A stretch of DNA of 5,759 nt from Candidatus Coatesiibacteriota bacterium (GCA_030631385.1 DAOVLG010000139.1:1-5759); one strand, 5' to 3'; shown: positions 1-5,166, counted from the first letter of the stretch. Numbers and translations are program-made. The notes: a model not told the origin generated them from the sequence alone.

Positions 1-177
1 AAGGACCCGCGGCACATCTACGGCGCGCGCGTACACCTCGAGCTCGTGGCCGACTTCACCGAGGGCGAGGAGTACCACGAGATGCAGGAGTTCGTCAACC
101 AGTACTTCGGTGACTACCCGGTCACCCACCGCCTCCTGTTTCGCGTGGAGAGCGCCGAGCCGAGCTGGGAGGTCTAG
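1..177 (+). CDS. C-terminal 58 residues of an unidentified protein
   Basis: An open frame enters from the left edge in frame 1 and stops at TAG 175-177. It has GC-rich third positions like the other native genes, and an intrinsic terminator follows 26 bases later, so it reads as a real gene end. The tail is acidic, predicted mixed alpha/beta, without membrane segments. It contains HLELVADFTEGEEYHEMQEF, then a GDYPV turn, and ends SWEV. A beta strand, a helix and a G-D-x-P-V turn followed by another strand is loosely like the extreme C terminus of the DNA polymerase III alpha subunit (DnaE). The match is too short and imprecise to name the gene. No catalytic motif is visible. The rest of the protein lies outside the window. 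Confidence 0.6.
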   Translation, partial: KDPRHIYGARVHLELVADFTEGEEYHEMQEFVNQYFGDYPVTHRLLFRVESAEPSWEV

Positions 178-203
178 ACCAGTTTTCTTGCGATTCGTAG
201 TGC

Positions 204-228
204 GGGCGGTAAACCCCGCCCTTTTTGT
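204..228 (+). terminator. Intrinsic terminator of the upstream gene
   Basis: GGGCGG (204-209) pairs perfectly with CCGCCC (216-221) around a six-base loop (TAAACC), and TTTTTGTT follows directly. This is a textbook rho-independent terminator, 26 bases after the TAG of the gene ending at 177. It separates that gene from the glycosyltransferase unit, which has its own promoter at 341-369. I see no gene or RNA between 229 and 340. Confidence 0.82.
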
Positions 229-340
229 TACGCGAGGGATGATGGCGAGGTCGGGGGGAGGAGCTCCACTAAACGACACACATCTGTGGCTACCGGCAGC
301 CGTGGGGCGTTGAGGGGAGGGACCGCGGTACCCAATCGCC

Positions 341-369
341 TTGAAACGACCCCGTCTTTGAGGTATAGT
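341..369 (+). promoter_or_regulatory. Sigma70-type promoter for the phosphoglycosyltransferase unit
   Basis: The -35 box TTGAAA (341-346, 5 of 6 consensus) and -10 box TATAGT (364-369, 5 of 6) are separated by exactly 17 bases, in otherwise GC-rich sequence where such a pair is unlikely by chance. Transcription would start near 376. A purine-rich Shine-Dalgarno-like GAGGAG follows at 403-408. The placement makes in-frame start codons upstream of about 376 (GTG 286, TTG 358) unlikely for the gene that follows. Confidence 0.6.
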
Positions 370-417
370 AGCCGGGCTCTCGAAGGCTTCGGAACCCGCA
401 CCGAGGAGAATGCGATC

Positions 418-969
418 CTGCATCCGGCCATCAAATTCGCCGTCTCCTTTGCCGCCGGGCTTCTCTGCGTCTTCGTCGCGCGCACCATCGCCCGCCGGGG
501 GAAGATACACAACGAGCCCAACCCCATCGTCGAGACCCACACCGAACCGGTGCACTACCTAGGGGGTGTCAGTGTTTTTATCCCCTTCATCCTCCTCCCC
601 TTCCACCTCTTCGGAGCGCCGGGGTGAGTGATCCTCTTGGCGGCGGTGAGCGCGGTCCTGACCGCCCTGGGCACCTACGACGACCTCAAGCCGGTGAGGG
701 TGATGGTGAAGTTCCTGATCGAGGTGGCGCTGATCGCCGCCTTTTACCCCCTCTTCGTCAACGTGCTCGATCTGCGGATGGACTTCGCCCTCGTTATCCT
801 GGGCGCGATCGGGATCGTCGTTCTTGGCAACGGCTTCAACCAGATAGACGTGCTGGACGGACTCGTCTCGGGGGTCAGCATCTTCATCTGCCTGTCGCTC
901 TTCGTGATGTACCAGTCACCCTCTCGCCGAACGCTTCCGCCCGACCTCCCCAAATCGAAAACGCCGTGA
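418..969 (+). pseudogene. Broken polytopic phosphoglycosyltransferase (MraY/WecA-type, glycosyltransferase family 4)
   Basis: Intact relatives move a sugar-1-phosphate from a UDP-sugar to undecaprenyl phosphate in the inner membrane, starting glycan assembly. Recognisable pieces in frame 1 are an N-terminal membrane helix, a P...HYLGG loop (near 520-565), the GxYDDL motif (aspartate codons at 679 and 682) and the NxFNxID-x-LDGL motif (from 829). Three lesions are visible. TGA at 625-627 interrupts the same frame just before GTG 628. There is no in-frame ATG near the Shine-Dalgarno site 403-408: the nearby ATG 410 is out of frame, and only CTG 418 fits. Similarity ends near 915, so the later FMGDxGS and HH catalytic motifs are missing, replaced by a short basic-proline tail ending at TGA 967-969. 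TGA is a normal stop elsewhere (the sugar transferase ends at 1590-1592), so general recoding is unlikely. Sequencing error could explain the indel or stop but less easily the missing half. Confidence 0.75.
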
Positions 970-1592
970 TGAGAGACTCCTCCAGGCCCCGCTTCGGCTT
1001 CTACGACGTCGTCAAGCGCCTCCTCGACATCGTCGGCTCCCTCTTCCTCCTGTTCTTCCTCCTCCCCTTCCTGTTCATCATCGTCTTTCTGATCAAGATC
1101 GAGAGCGAGGGGTCGGTGCTCTTCTACCAGCGGCGTTGCGGCCGCGGCGGGCGCGAGTTCCACATGTACAAGTTCCGCACCATGGTCAAGGACGCCGAGG
1201 CGCTGAAATCCAAGCTGAAGAACGAGATTGACGGCCCGATGTTTAAGGTCAAGGACGATCCCCGGATCACCCGCTTCGGCCGCTACCTGCGCGCCTGGAG
1301 CGTGGACGAGCTGCCCCAGATCATCAACGTCTTAGTCGGCGACATGTCCTTCATCGGCCCGCGACCCCTGGCCGAGGAGGAGATGGAGGGCGACGAGGAG
1401 TGGAAAGCCGCCCGGCTCTCCGTCAAGCCCGGCATCACCGGCCTTTGGCAGGTCAAGGGTCGGGAGTCGGGCAGGTTCGACGACTGGAAGCACTACGACT
1501 ACGAGTACGTCCGCGATCGCTCCCTCTTCCTCGACGTCAAGATCCTGATCTGGACCGTCCTCTCCGTTTTGCACAAGAAAGGTTCCTACTGA
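969..1592 (+). CDS. Monotopic phosphoglycosyltransferase (bacterial sugar transferase, PglC/WcaJ family)
   Basis: The enzyme transfers a hexose- or acetamidosugar-1-phosphate from a UDP-sugar to polyprenyl phosphate on the cytoplasmic face of the inner membrane, the first committed step of capsule, O-antigen, exopolysaccharide or glycoprotein glycan synthesis. The 207-residue protein has a hydrophobic re-entrant N-terminal helix (about residues 15-40). It is followed by the family signatures FYQRRxGRxGxxF, YKFRTM, DDPRITRFGRYLR, the catalytic Asp-Glu pair in SVDELPQ (D113, E114), GDMSFIGPRP, PGITGLWQVKGR and the usual terminal GSY. It lacks the extra four helices and CoA-binding-like domain of WcaJ/WbaP, so it is the small PglC-like form and looks complete. 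The substrate sugar cannot be read from the sequence. ATG 969 overlaps the TGA of the broken upstream gene (TGATG) and has no good Shine-Dalgarno, which suggests translational coupling. Confidence 0.95.
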   Translation: MRDSSRPRFGFYDVVKRLLDIVGSLFLLFFLLPFLFIIVFLIKIESEGSVLFYQRRCGRGGREFHMYKFRTMVKDAEALKSKLKNEIDGPMFKVKDDPRITRFGRYLRAWSVDELPQIINVLVGDMSFIGPRPLAEEEMEGDEEWKAARLSVKPGITGLWQVKGRESGRFDDWKHYDYEYVRDRSLFLDVKILIWTVLSVLHKKGSY

Positions 1593-1597
1593 CCAGC

Positions 1598-1615
1598 CTC
1601 CCCCCCGCCGGGGAG
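1598..1615. other. GC-rich hairpin after the sugar transferase gene
   Basis: CTCCCC (1598-1603) can pair with GGGGAG (1610-1615) around a six-base loop, starting five bases after the TGA. It is followed by AAAAG rather than a T tract, so it is not a standard intrinsic terminator on the plus strand. It may protect the 3' end of the transcript, pause polymerase, or be chance in GC-rich DNA. Confidence 0.3.
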
Positions 1616-1638
1616 AAAAGTCAACGCGGGTGCGGTGT

Positions 1639-1644
1639 TAAAAT
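1639..1644 (+). promoter_or_regulatory. Possible -10 box just ahead of the 66-residue membrane protein gene
   Basis: TAAAAT (1639-1644) stands out in GC-rich DNA and ends nine bases before ATG 1654. A start about seven bases downstream would give an almost leaderless mRNA, which fits the lack of a strong Shine-Dalgarno here (only GGGAC at 1645-1649). No good -35 box lies 16-18 bases upstream, so this is a weak call. Confidence 0.25.
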
Positions 1645-1653
1645 GGGACCGTC

Positions 1654-1854
1654 ATGGCCGACCGGCGGAAAGGTTTCACGGAATTTGCACGCAATCCCCT
1701 GATGGGGTTCGTCCTTTTGGCGTGCATCGCCGGGGGGACCCTCGTGGGCTTCTGGATCGAGCCGGTGGTGGGCTGGCTCTGCCTGGGGGTCTTCGCCGCC
1801 GCGCTCCTGGTACGTCTCGTCCGCCGGCTCGTCACCCGGCGGCGTTCCGACTAG
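1654..1854 (+). CDS. Small two-helix membrane protein (66 aa), function unknown
   Basis: A compact GC-rich frame with a basic, soluble N terminus (residues 1-14), a hydrophobic helix at about 15-35, a second at about 37-57, and a strongly basic C terminus (RRLVTRRRSD). The positive-inside rule puts both ends in the cytoplasm, making a hairpin across the inner membrane. The AGGTLVGFW segment of helix 1 is faintly like AtpZ/AtpI-type small proteins, which also form helix hairpins, but no ATP synthase genes are nearby and I do not claim the match. ATG 1654 is chosen because the protein begins naturally there and a possible -10 element precedes it. Its TAG lies within a CTAG shared with the stop of the convergent gene. 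The clean membrane topology and native codon use argue that it is real. Confidence 0.65.
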   Translation: MADRRKGFTEFARNPLMGFVLLACIAGGTLVGFWIEPVVGWLCLGVFAAALLVRLVRRLVTRRRSD

Positions 1855-2348
1855 ACCTCCGCCTCGGCCAGTTTTTTCCGCACCAGTCCCACGAAGAGGT
1901 CCACCGCCCGGCCCGGCACGCTCTCCGGCAGTTCCACCACCAGCTTCCCCCCCAGCGCCGGCAGCACCTCCAGCCGATAGGCCACCCGGTCGGTGTCCCT
2001 CCGGAGCCGGAGCACCAACAGCGAGACCAGCACCGTCCCCGCCCCCACGAGCAACCGCACCAGGTTCCTCATCGGCACCAGCCACAGCACGGCGAGCAGG
2101 GCTATCAGCACCAGCATGGCCGCGATGAGCCGCTTGGGGCCGTAGACGACCCGGCTCCGGGAGCGCACCGCTTGCACCTCGGCCAGGGTCAGCCTCCGCC
2201 AGCCGGTCGTCAGGCCGTACAGGTGCAGCTCGTCACCGGCCAGGACGGCGTCGGGCTCGTTCACCGACAGCCGCTCGTCGGGGCCGTAGTCGCGCCGCAG
2301 GCTTATCGCCTCGGCGGGGAAGTTTTCCGGAAATCTCGGCGGTTCCAC
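1851..2348 (-). CDS. Membrane protein with soluble-2TM-soluble layout; 5' end at the edge of an AT-rich insert
   Basis: Counted from GTG 2348 the product is 165 residues: a soluble N-terminal part (1-70) with a strand-rich stretch AVLAGDELHLYGL and a basic segment, two membrane helices (about 73-92 and 96-114), and a C-terminal soluble part (120-165) rich in strands and ending in a charged helix. A split PH-like fold with a two-helix hairpin in the middle, as in DUF6232-type proteins, would fit, but that is inference from layout only. The frame stays open to ATG 2591, but codons upstream of about 2350 lie in AT-rich DNA antisense to another gene and give low-complexity, Lys/Ser-rich protein, so I do not take them as native. 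GTG 2348 and TTG 2369 both lack a good Shine-Dalgarno. The true start may have been lost when the AT-rich block arrived. Confidence 0.65.
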   Translation of the reverse strand: MEPPRFPENFPAEAISLRRDYGPDERLSVNEPDAVLAGDELHLYGLTTGWRRLTLAEVQAVRSRSRVVYGPKRLIAAMLVLIALLAVLWLVPMRNLVRLLVGAGTVLVSLLVLRLRRDTDRVAYRLEVLPALGGKLVVELPESVPGRAVDLFVGLVRKKLAEAEV

Positions 2349-2400
2349 GGAAATAGAGTAGCACCGCAAACAGTAATGAACAAGTAAGTTCTTTTTAGTC

Positions 2401-2429
2401 TTGCTAATTCGATAAGAGTTTGATAGAAT
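2401..2429 (+). promoter_or_regulatory. Possible promoter for the secreted protein / HNH pair
   Basis: TTGCTA (2401-2406) and TAGAAT (2424-2429, 5 of 6 consensus) are spaced by exactly 17 bases. Transcription would start near 2436, leaving a leader of about 52 bases that ends with an AGAAGGA Shine-Dalgarno at 2478-2484. AT-rich DNA produces such boxes by chance, so confidence is limited, but this is the best-spaced pair upstream of ATG 2488. Confidence 0.4.
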
Positions 2430-2487
2430 AAAAATGTTGTAGATTAAGGTTTTATCTTGATAACTAAGGTCATCTAAAGAAGGAACT

Positions 2488-3570
2488 ATGAAGAGGTTCT
2501 TCATACTTTTACTAATTTTAGCCATCTTCGTTGTAGGCTCGTTAGCTAAAACAACTTCTAAGTCGAGAGGCGAAGCTGTACTTGAGTACATTGATTATGT
2601 GATTGGATTGTGGTCAGTTTTTATAGACTCAGGTGATGATGGTTGGTGGTGGGATGAATACGGGAATCTTTTATTTAATAAATATTCAGATAAGCTCTTG
2701 ATAGCTATTGAAGGAACTGAACAACTTCTTGATAACATTGATCAATTTATAAAAATATATGAAGATGAACGGCAGTCATATCTTGAAGGTGGTGATTGGG
2801 TACCCGAAATTTTCTTATATACAGTTGATGATTATTTAACGGGTGAAATAAATAAGATTAAAAATCGTATCTCATCTTTACATAAGGAAGCCTCCGTTAT
2901 TTGGAATAGCACTTGGGGGAGCCTAAAAGAAGCAGTGGATGCATGGATGACATTACAGTTTTATGTAATATCAGGGTTAGATATTGGGTTAGATATTGAT
3001 TCAGAATATACATTAGATCAACTGAAAAACCCAACCGAAGATATTACTTCATATATTGAAAATCTTGAAAAACGATGGACTGAGGATATTCTTAAACCTT
3101 TTACAAAGGAGCCAGCGAAGGATTTCGTTAGCAATGAAAAAGGAATGGGTTTTGTCCTTCCCAGATTAGAGATAGGTGTATGGAATGACCCTTATATTAC
3201 TGATACTAGTCTAAGCATATCGTCTATGGAAATTTTTATTTGGTTAGGCCAAATAGAAGATGTAATAACTAATGAAGAAGAGATAATTAATGAGCTTTAC
3301 AATTTACTTAATAAATACATACCAGATTACAAACCAGATCAACAGTTTGAAATAACGGACTTATTAAGTCCATATTTATGTGTTGGTAAATATTATGTAA
3401 AATTAGGTTATTATGTGTCTCCTAGTGGTTCAGAATTTGAGGCTGAATACAATGTTTTAGATGTATTATATGAAAATAATGGAATATTATATGAATTACG
3501 TATATCGACGACTGGTTTATTATCAAATGATATGATGAAAATGGTTGCTGATGGTGTTGTGTTACCATAA
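2488..3570 (+). CDS. Secreted protein of unknown function (360 aa)
   Basis: The protein begins with a classic Sec signal peptide: KR, a 15-residue hydrophobic core, then S-L-A before residue 21, a good signal peptidase I site. There is no lipobox cysteine, so the product should be released to the periplasm or outside rather than lipid-anchored. The mature part is acidic and rich in Asp, Glu, Asn, Ile, Tyr and Trp. Residues about 60-160 look helical, including a WWW-D cluster near 53-56 and many amphipathic helices. The last 80 residues look strand-rich, with GKYYVKLGYYV, then a GILYELRIST strand and a terminal helix, faintly like a PsbP-type sandwich. I recognise no family and no catalytic motif. 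Only one cysteine is in the mature chain. The start is well supported by AGAAGGA four bases upstream of ATG 2488. Codon use is AT-rich, unlike the flanking genes. The HNH gene starts 17 bases after its TAA. Confidence 0.88.
   Translation: MKRFFILLLILAIFVVGSLAKTTSKSRGEAVLEYIDYVIGLWSVFIDSGDDGWWWDEYGNLLFNKYSDKLLIAIEGTEQLLDNIDQFIKIYEDERQSYLEGGDWVPEIFLYTVDDYLTGEINKIKNRISSLHKEASVIWNSTWGSLKEAVDAWMTLQFYVISGLDIGLDIDSEYTLDQLKNPTEDITSYIENLEKRWTEDILKPFTKEPAKDFVSNEKGMGFVLPRLEIGVWNDPYITDTSLSISSMEIFIWLGQIEDVITNEEEIINELYNLLNKYIPDYKPDQQFEITDLLSPYLCVGKYYVKLGYYVSPSGSEFEAEYNVLDVLYENNGILYELRISTTGLLSNDMMKMVADGVVLP
2974..2997 (+). repeat. Perfect 12-bp tandem duplication inside the secreted protein gene
   Basis: GGGTTAGATATT occurs twice back to back (2974-2985 and 2986-2997) with no mismatch. 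Because 12 is a multiple of three the frame is kept, and the protein gains a repeated Gly-Leu-Asp-Ile unit, reading SGLDIGLDID. The lack of any silent difference between the copies suggests a recent slippage duplication. Confidence 0.9.
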
Positions 3571-3576
3571 TTAATT

Positions 3577-3583
3577 AAGGAGG
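3577..3583 (+). promoter_or_regulatory. Strong Shine-Dalgarno that sets the HNH gene start
   Basis: AAGGAGG (3577-3583) is a near-perfect anti-16S match, four bases before ATG 3588. TTG 3585 in the same frame would be only one base away, so ATG 3588 is the start. This matters because it fixes the N terminus of the unusual HNH protein: the missing first half of the domain is not simply upstream of a misplaced start. Confidence 0.75.
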
Positions 3584-3587
3584 ATTG

Positions 3588-3833
3588 ATGGCTAGATGCA
3601 TAAACAAAGTCGCTGTGTTCCACCATGTCAATCGTTATGGTGAGGATAACCCAAGTAACTGTTTACATCTTTGTAAACCATGCCATGACAAAACACGTTC
3701 TATGGGAAACGAGAGAGACCCAAAGAAAGGGGAGAAGGTCGAATTTTCAGAAGGTACTAAGAAAAAGGTTCGAGAGAGGTCACGCGGTAGATGTGAATGT
3801 ACATTATCTGGTTGTGGCCACCCAACAGCTTAA
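3588..3833 (+). CDS. Small HNH/zinc-knuckle protein with domain halves in swapped order (81 aa)
   Basis: HNH proteins are metal-dependent nucleases or nickases in which cysteine pairs hold a zinc and a beta-beta-alpha hairpin carries the catalytic residues. Here the catalytic half comes first: HH at residues 12-13, N24 in PSNC, then LCKPCH with C29, C32 and H33. A charged linker (residues 40-53) leads to FSEGTKKKVRERSRGRCEC, and the chain ends CTLSGCGHPTA with C69, C71, C76 and H78. In McrA-like HNH proteins the TKxxVxERSxGRCEC...CGH part normally precedes the RC...HHV...NC..LC..CH part. Joining the C-terminal HPTA to the N-terminal ARC restores that order. It could be a circular permutant, or the overlap of two tandem HNH units each cut at its outer end. 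The strong ribosome site and clean TAA at 3831 suggest it is expressed. It forms a two-gene unit with the secreted protein. Whether it cuts DNA is unknown. Confidence 0.78.
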   Translation: MARCINKVAVFHHVNRYGEDNPSNCLHLCKPCHDKTRSMGNERDPKKGEKVEFSEGTKKKVRERSRGRCECTLSGCGHPTA

Positions 3834-3853
3834 TAAACTAATTGGTACATGAA

Positions 3854-3879
3854 AAAAGGAGCCCCCGCGGGCTCCTTTT
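3854..3879 (-). terminator. Strong intrinsic terminator of frr, possibly bidirectional
   Basis: AAAAGGAGCCC (3854-3864) pairs perfectly over 11 bases with GGGCTCCTTTT (3869-3879), leaving a four-base loop. Read on the minus strand it lies 17 bases after the frr stop and is followed by a run of Ts (complement of 3852-3857). On the plus strand TTTT also ends the stem, so it could stop transcription from block A as well. It marks the right border of block A. Confidence 0.85.
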
Positions 3880-3895
3880 CGGTTGCACACAGCCC

Positions 3896-4453
3896 CTAGA
3901 CCTCCATGATCTCCTTGACCTTGGACTCCACCAGCTCGTCTATCTGGGTGGTGTGCTCGTCGGTCATATCCTGGACCACGTCCATGAGGCGGTCGCGCTC
4001 GTCCTCGCTGATGTCGCCCGATTTGGCGGCGTCTTTTAGCATCTCGTTGGCGTCGCGACGGACGTTGCGGATGGAGACCTTCCCCTCCTCGGCCAGGCGG
4101 TGGGCAACCTTGACCAGGTCCCTGCGCCGGTCCTCGGTCAGGGGCGGGAAGGGGAGGCGGATGACCACGCCATCGGTGGAGGGGGTTATCCCCAGGTCGC
4201 TGGACTGGATGGCCTTCACGATGGCGTCAATGGCGGTCTTGTCCCAGGGCTGGACGACGATCATCCGCGGCTCGGGGACGCCGATGGTGGCCATCTGGTT
4301 GATCGGGGTCTGGGAGCCGTAGTAGTCCACCCTGAGCGAATCGAGGATGGCCGGGTTGGCGCGTCCGGTGCGGATGGCCCGCAGGTCACGCAGGGTCGCC
4401 TCCACGGCCTTGCGCATATTCTCATCGGTCTCTTTCAGCTTGGGATCAATCAT
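3896..4453 (-). CDS. frr: Ribosome recycling factor
   Basis: With EF-G and IF3 it splits the post-termination ribosome into subunits in the cytoplasm, an essential step. The product is 185 residues, the standard length, starting MIDPKLKETDENM and ending with the usual acidic helix. Family motifs are clear: IRTGRANP (residues 27-34), DYYGSQTPINQMATI, PWDKTAIDAIVKAI, SDLGITPSTDG, RLPFPPLTEDRR, and the basic VSIRNVRRDAN of the long-helix domain. Nothing essential seems missing. ATG 4453 has a GGAGGG Shine-Dalgarno (complement of 4457-4462) at short spacing. In most bacteria frr follows pyrH directly. Here a foreign-looking gene sits between them, and a TATAAT box just upstream may supply independent transcription. 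A strong terminator follows the stop. Its codon use is native GC-rich. Confidence 0.98.
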   Translation of the reverse strand: MIDPKLKETDENMRKAVEATLRDLRAIRTGRANPAILDSLRVDYYGSQTPINQMATIGVPEPRMIVVQPWDKTAIDAIVKAIQSSDLGITPSTDGVVIRLPFPPLTEDRRRDLVKVAHRLAEEGKVSIRNVRRDANEMLKDAAKSGDISEDERDRLMDVVQDMTDEHTTQIDELVESKVKEIMEV

Positions 4454-4481
4454 AGGCCCTCCGTTGCCTTGGGCAAGGGAT

Positions 4482-4487
4482 ATTATA
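4482..4487 (-). promoter_or_regulatory. Perfect -10 box (TATAAT) upstream of frr at the seam of AT-rich block B
   Basis: Read on the minus strand, TATAAT lies 28 bases before the frr ATG, and transcription would start near 4475. No good -35 box stands 16-18 bases upstream (CAAAAT at the 17-base position). The site overlaps the compositional seam, so it may be chance AT richness or a promoter that keeps frr expressed despite the inserted gene. Confidence 0.35.
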
Positions 4488-4497
4488 GCTACGATAT

Positions 4498-5166
4498 TTA
4501 AACAATTTTGTTACATTTTTTCTTATGACGTTGGTCTGGTTTGATAACGAGCAGTTTTTCTTCATGTAGATCGTTATTATTCAGTTGAAATCCAGACCAC
4601 AACATTGCGACGGCCGCCAGGTTAAGAGACTCCGTATTATTTTGTAGAGACACATCACTATTTAAGTTATTATTGTTGTATCGTTCTTTAAACTCCCATG
4701 CCGCTGTAACGGCGTCTTCAATGTGGCACTTAGAATGTGCATCCCCACTTACAAACGCTTCCCAAATAAGGATTTCATTTTTAGGTTTATCAAGAAGCCA
4801 TTTTCCCCAATCTAATGTAAATGATATATTAGTATTATTTTGCTTTATTTTATTAAGAATATATGCTAATTGATGAAGACCTAACGTGGTGACCGAAAGA
4901 CCTGCCGACGCATAGCAAGACCTGTTTCCATCGCCATTTCTTTCCTTACTTAGTTGGTTAGCATTATTAGGTATTGGAATAAAGAGAGGGCATTCAAAGC
5001 CAATGGCAATTGGTAAATTATTATAATCCTTAATTATATAACGAATGAGTTCATCAATATCATGTGAACAAATAATATTTTCGCCCTCATTGATTCTAGC
5101 CCATCCGAAATTATTTTGTAGAGTTGAACCAACATCACAAGCATAAATTATAATTGCACTAGACAT
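4498..5166 (-). CDS. Possible RNase H-fold nuclease-like protein (DUF429-like), inserted between pyrH and frr
   Basis: The 222-residue protein is cytoplasmic by appearance, with no signal peptide or membrane helix. The first strand IIIYACDVG (D11) followed by FGWARI looks like the opening hairpin of an RNase H-like fold. A second strand PIAIGFECPLFIP carries E58. Then come ERNGDGNRSCYASAG (75-89), which could form a phosphate or nucleic-acid contact, LIWEAFVSG (E136), and a closing helix HIEDAVTAAWEF with D151. D11, E58 (or E136) and D151 would form the acidic metal site of that fold. The DAxxAA helix recalls DUF429 proteins. This is pattern-based inference, not a proven match. A tail of Asn-rich then Lys-rich sequence (164-222) has no obvious role. 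ATG 5166 has AAAGGTG four bases upstream. It lies 38 bases after pyrH and 44 before frr in the same direction, so it is probably co-transcribed with pyrH. Codon use is AT-rich. Confidence 0.85.
   Translation of the reverse strand: MSSAIIIYACDVGSTLQNNFGWARINEGENIICSHDIDELIRYIIKDYNNLPIAIGFECPLFIPIPNNANQLSKERNGDGNRSCYASAGLSVTTLGLHQLAYILNKIKQNNTNISFTLDWGKWLLDKPKNEILIWEAFVSGDAHSKCHIEDAVTAAWEFKERYNNNNLNSDVSLQNNTESLNLAAVAMLWSGFQLNNNDLHEEKLLVIKPDQRHKKKCNKIV

Larger units (their letters stand above)
2350..3850. other. AT-rich block A, probable horizontally acquired insert
   Basis: Base composition drops abruptly at about 2350-2375 and recovers at about 3850, at the frr terminator. Inside are two plus-strand genes with A/T-ending codons, opposite in direction to frr and to the gene on the left. 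Its left edge falls at the 5' end of the minus-strand gene ending at 1851. No transposase, integrase, tRNA target, clear terminal inverted repeat or target-site duplication is visible, so the mode of entry is unknown. The edges are estimates from composition and can be off by tens of bases. Confidence 0.6.

Noticed and set aside
625..665. TGA 625 as selenocysteine, helped by the GC-rich hairpin GGCGGT...ACCGCC just downstream.
   Set aside because: The hairpin spacing and loop do not match a bacterial SECIS element, no phosphoglycosyltransferase is known to use selenocysteine here, and the gene has other lesions.
624..968. N-terminal extension of the sugar transferase from GTG 624.
   Set aside because: That stretch is an Arg/Gly-rich out-of-frame reading of the phosphoglycosyltransferase remnant. 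The conserved domain begins just after ATG 969.
625..1592. Genome-wide reassignment of TGA to an amino acid.
   Set aside because: The sugar transferase ends at TGA 1590-1592 right after its conserved GSY terminus, and pyrH ends at TGA at its normal length. Tryptophan is encoded by TGG throughout.
2349..2591. Membrane protein starting at ATG 2591 with an 80-residue N-terminal domain.
   Set aside because: The extension is AT-rich, low-complexity, antisense to a well-supported signal-peptide gene and lacks a credible ribosome site. I kept it only as a consequence of the insertion.
4505..4512. Palindromic AACAA/TTGTT near 4501-4512 as an operator or terminator of the block B gene.
   Set aside because: The stem is five AT base pairs with a two-base loop, overlaps the end of the coding region and has no associated T tract of note.
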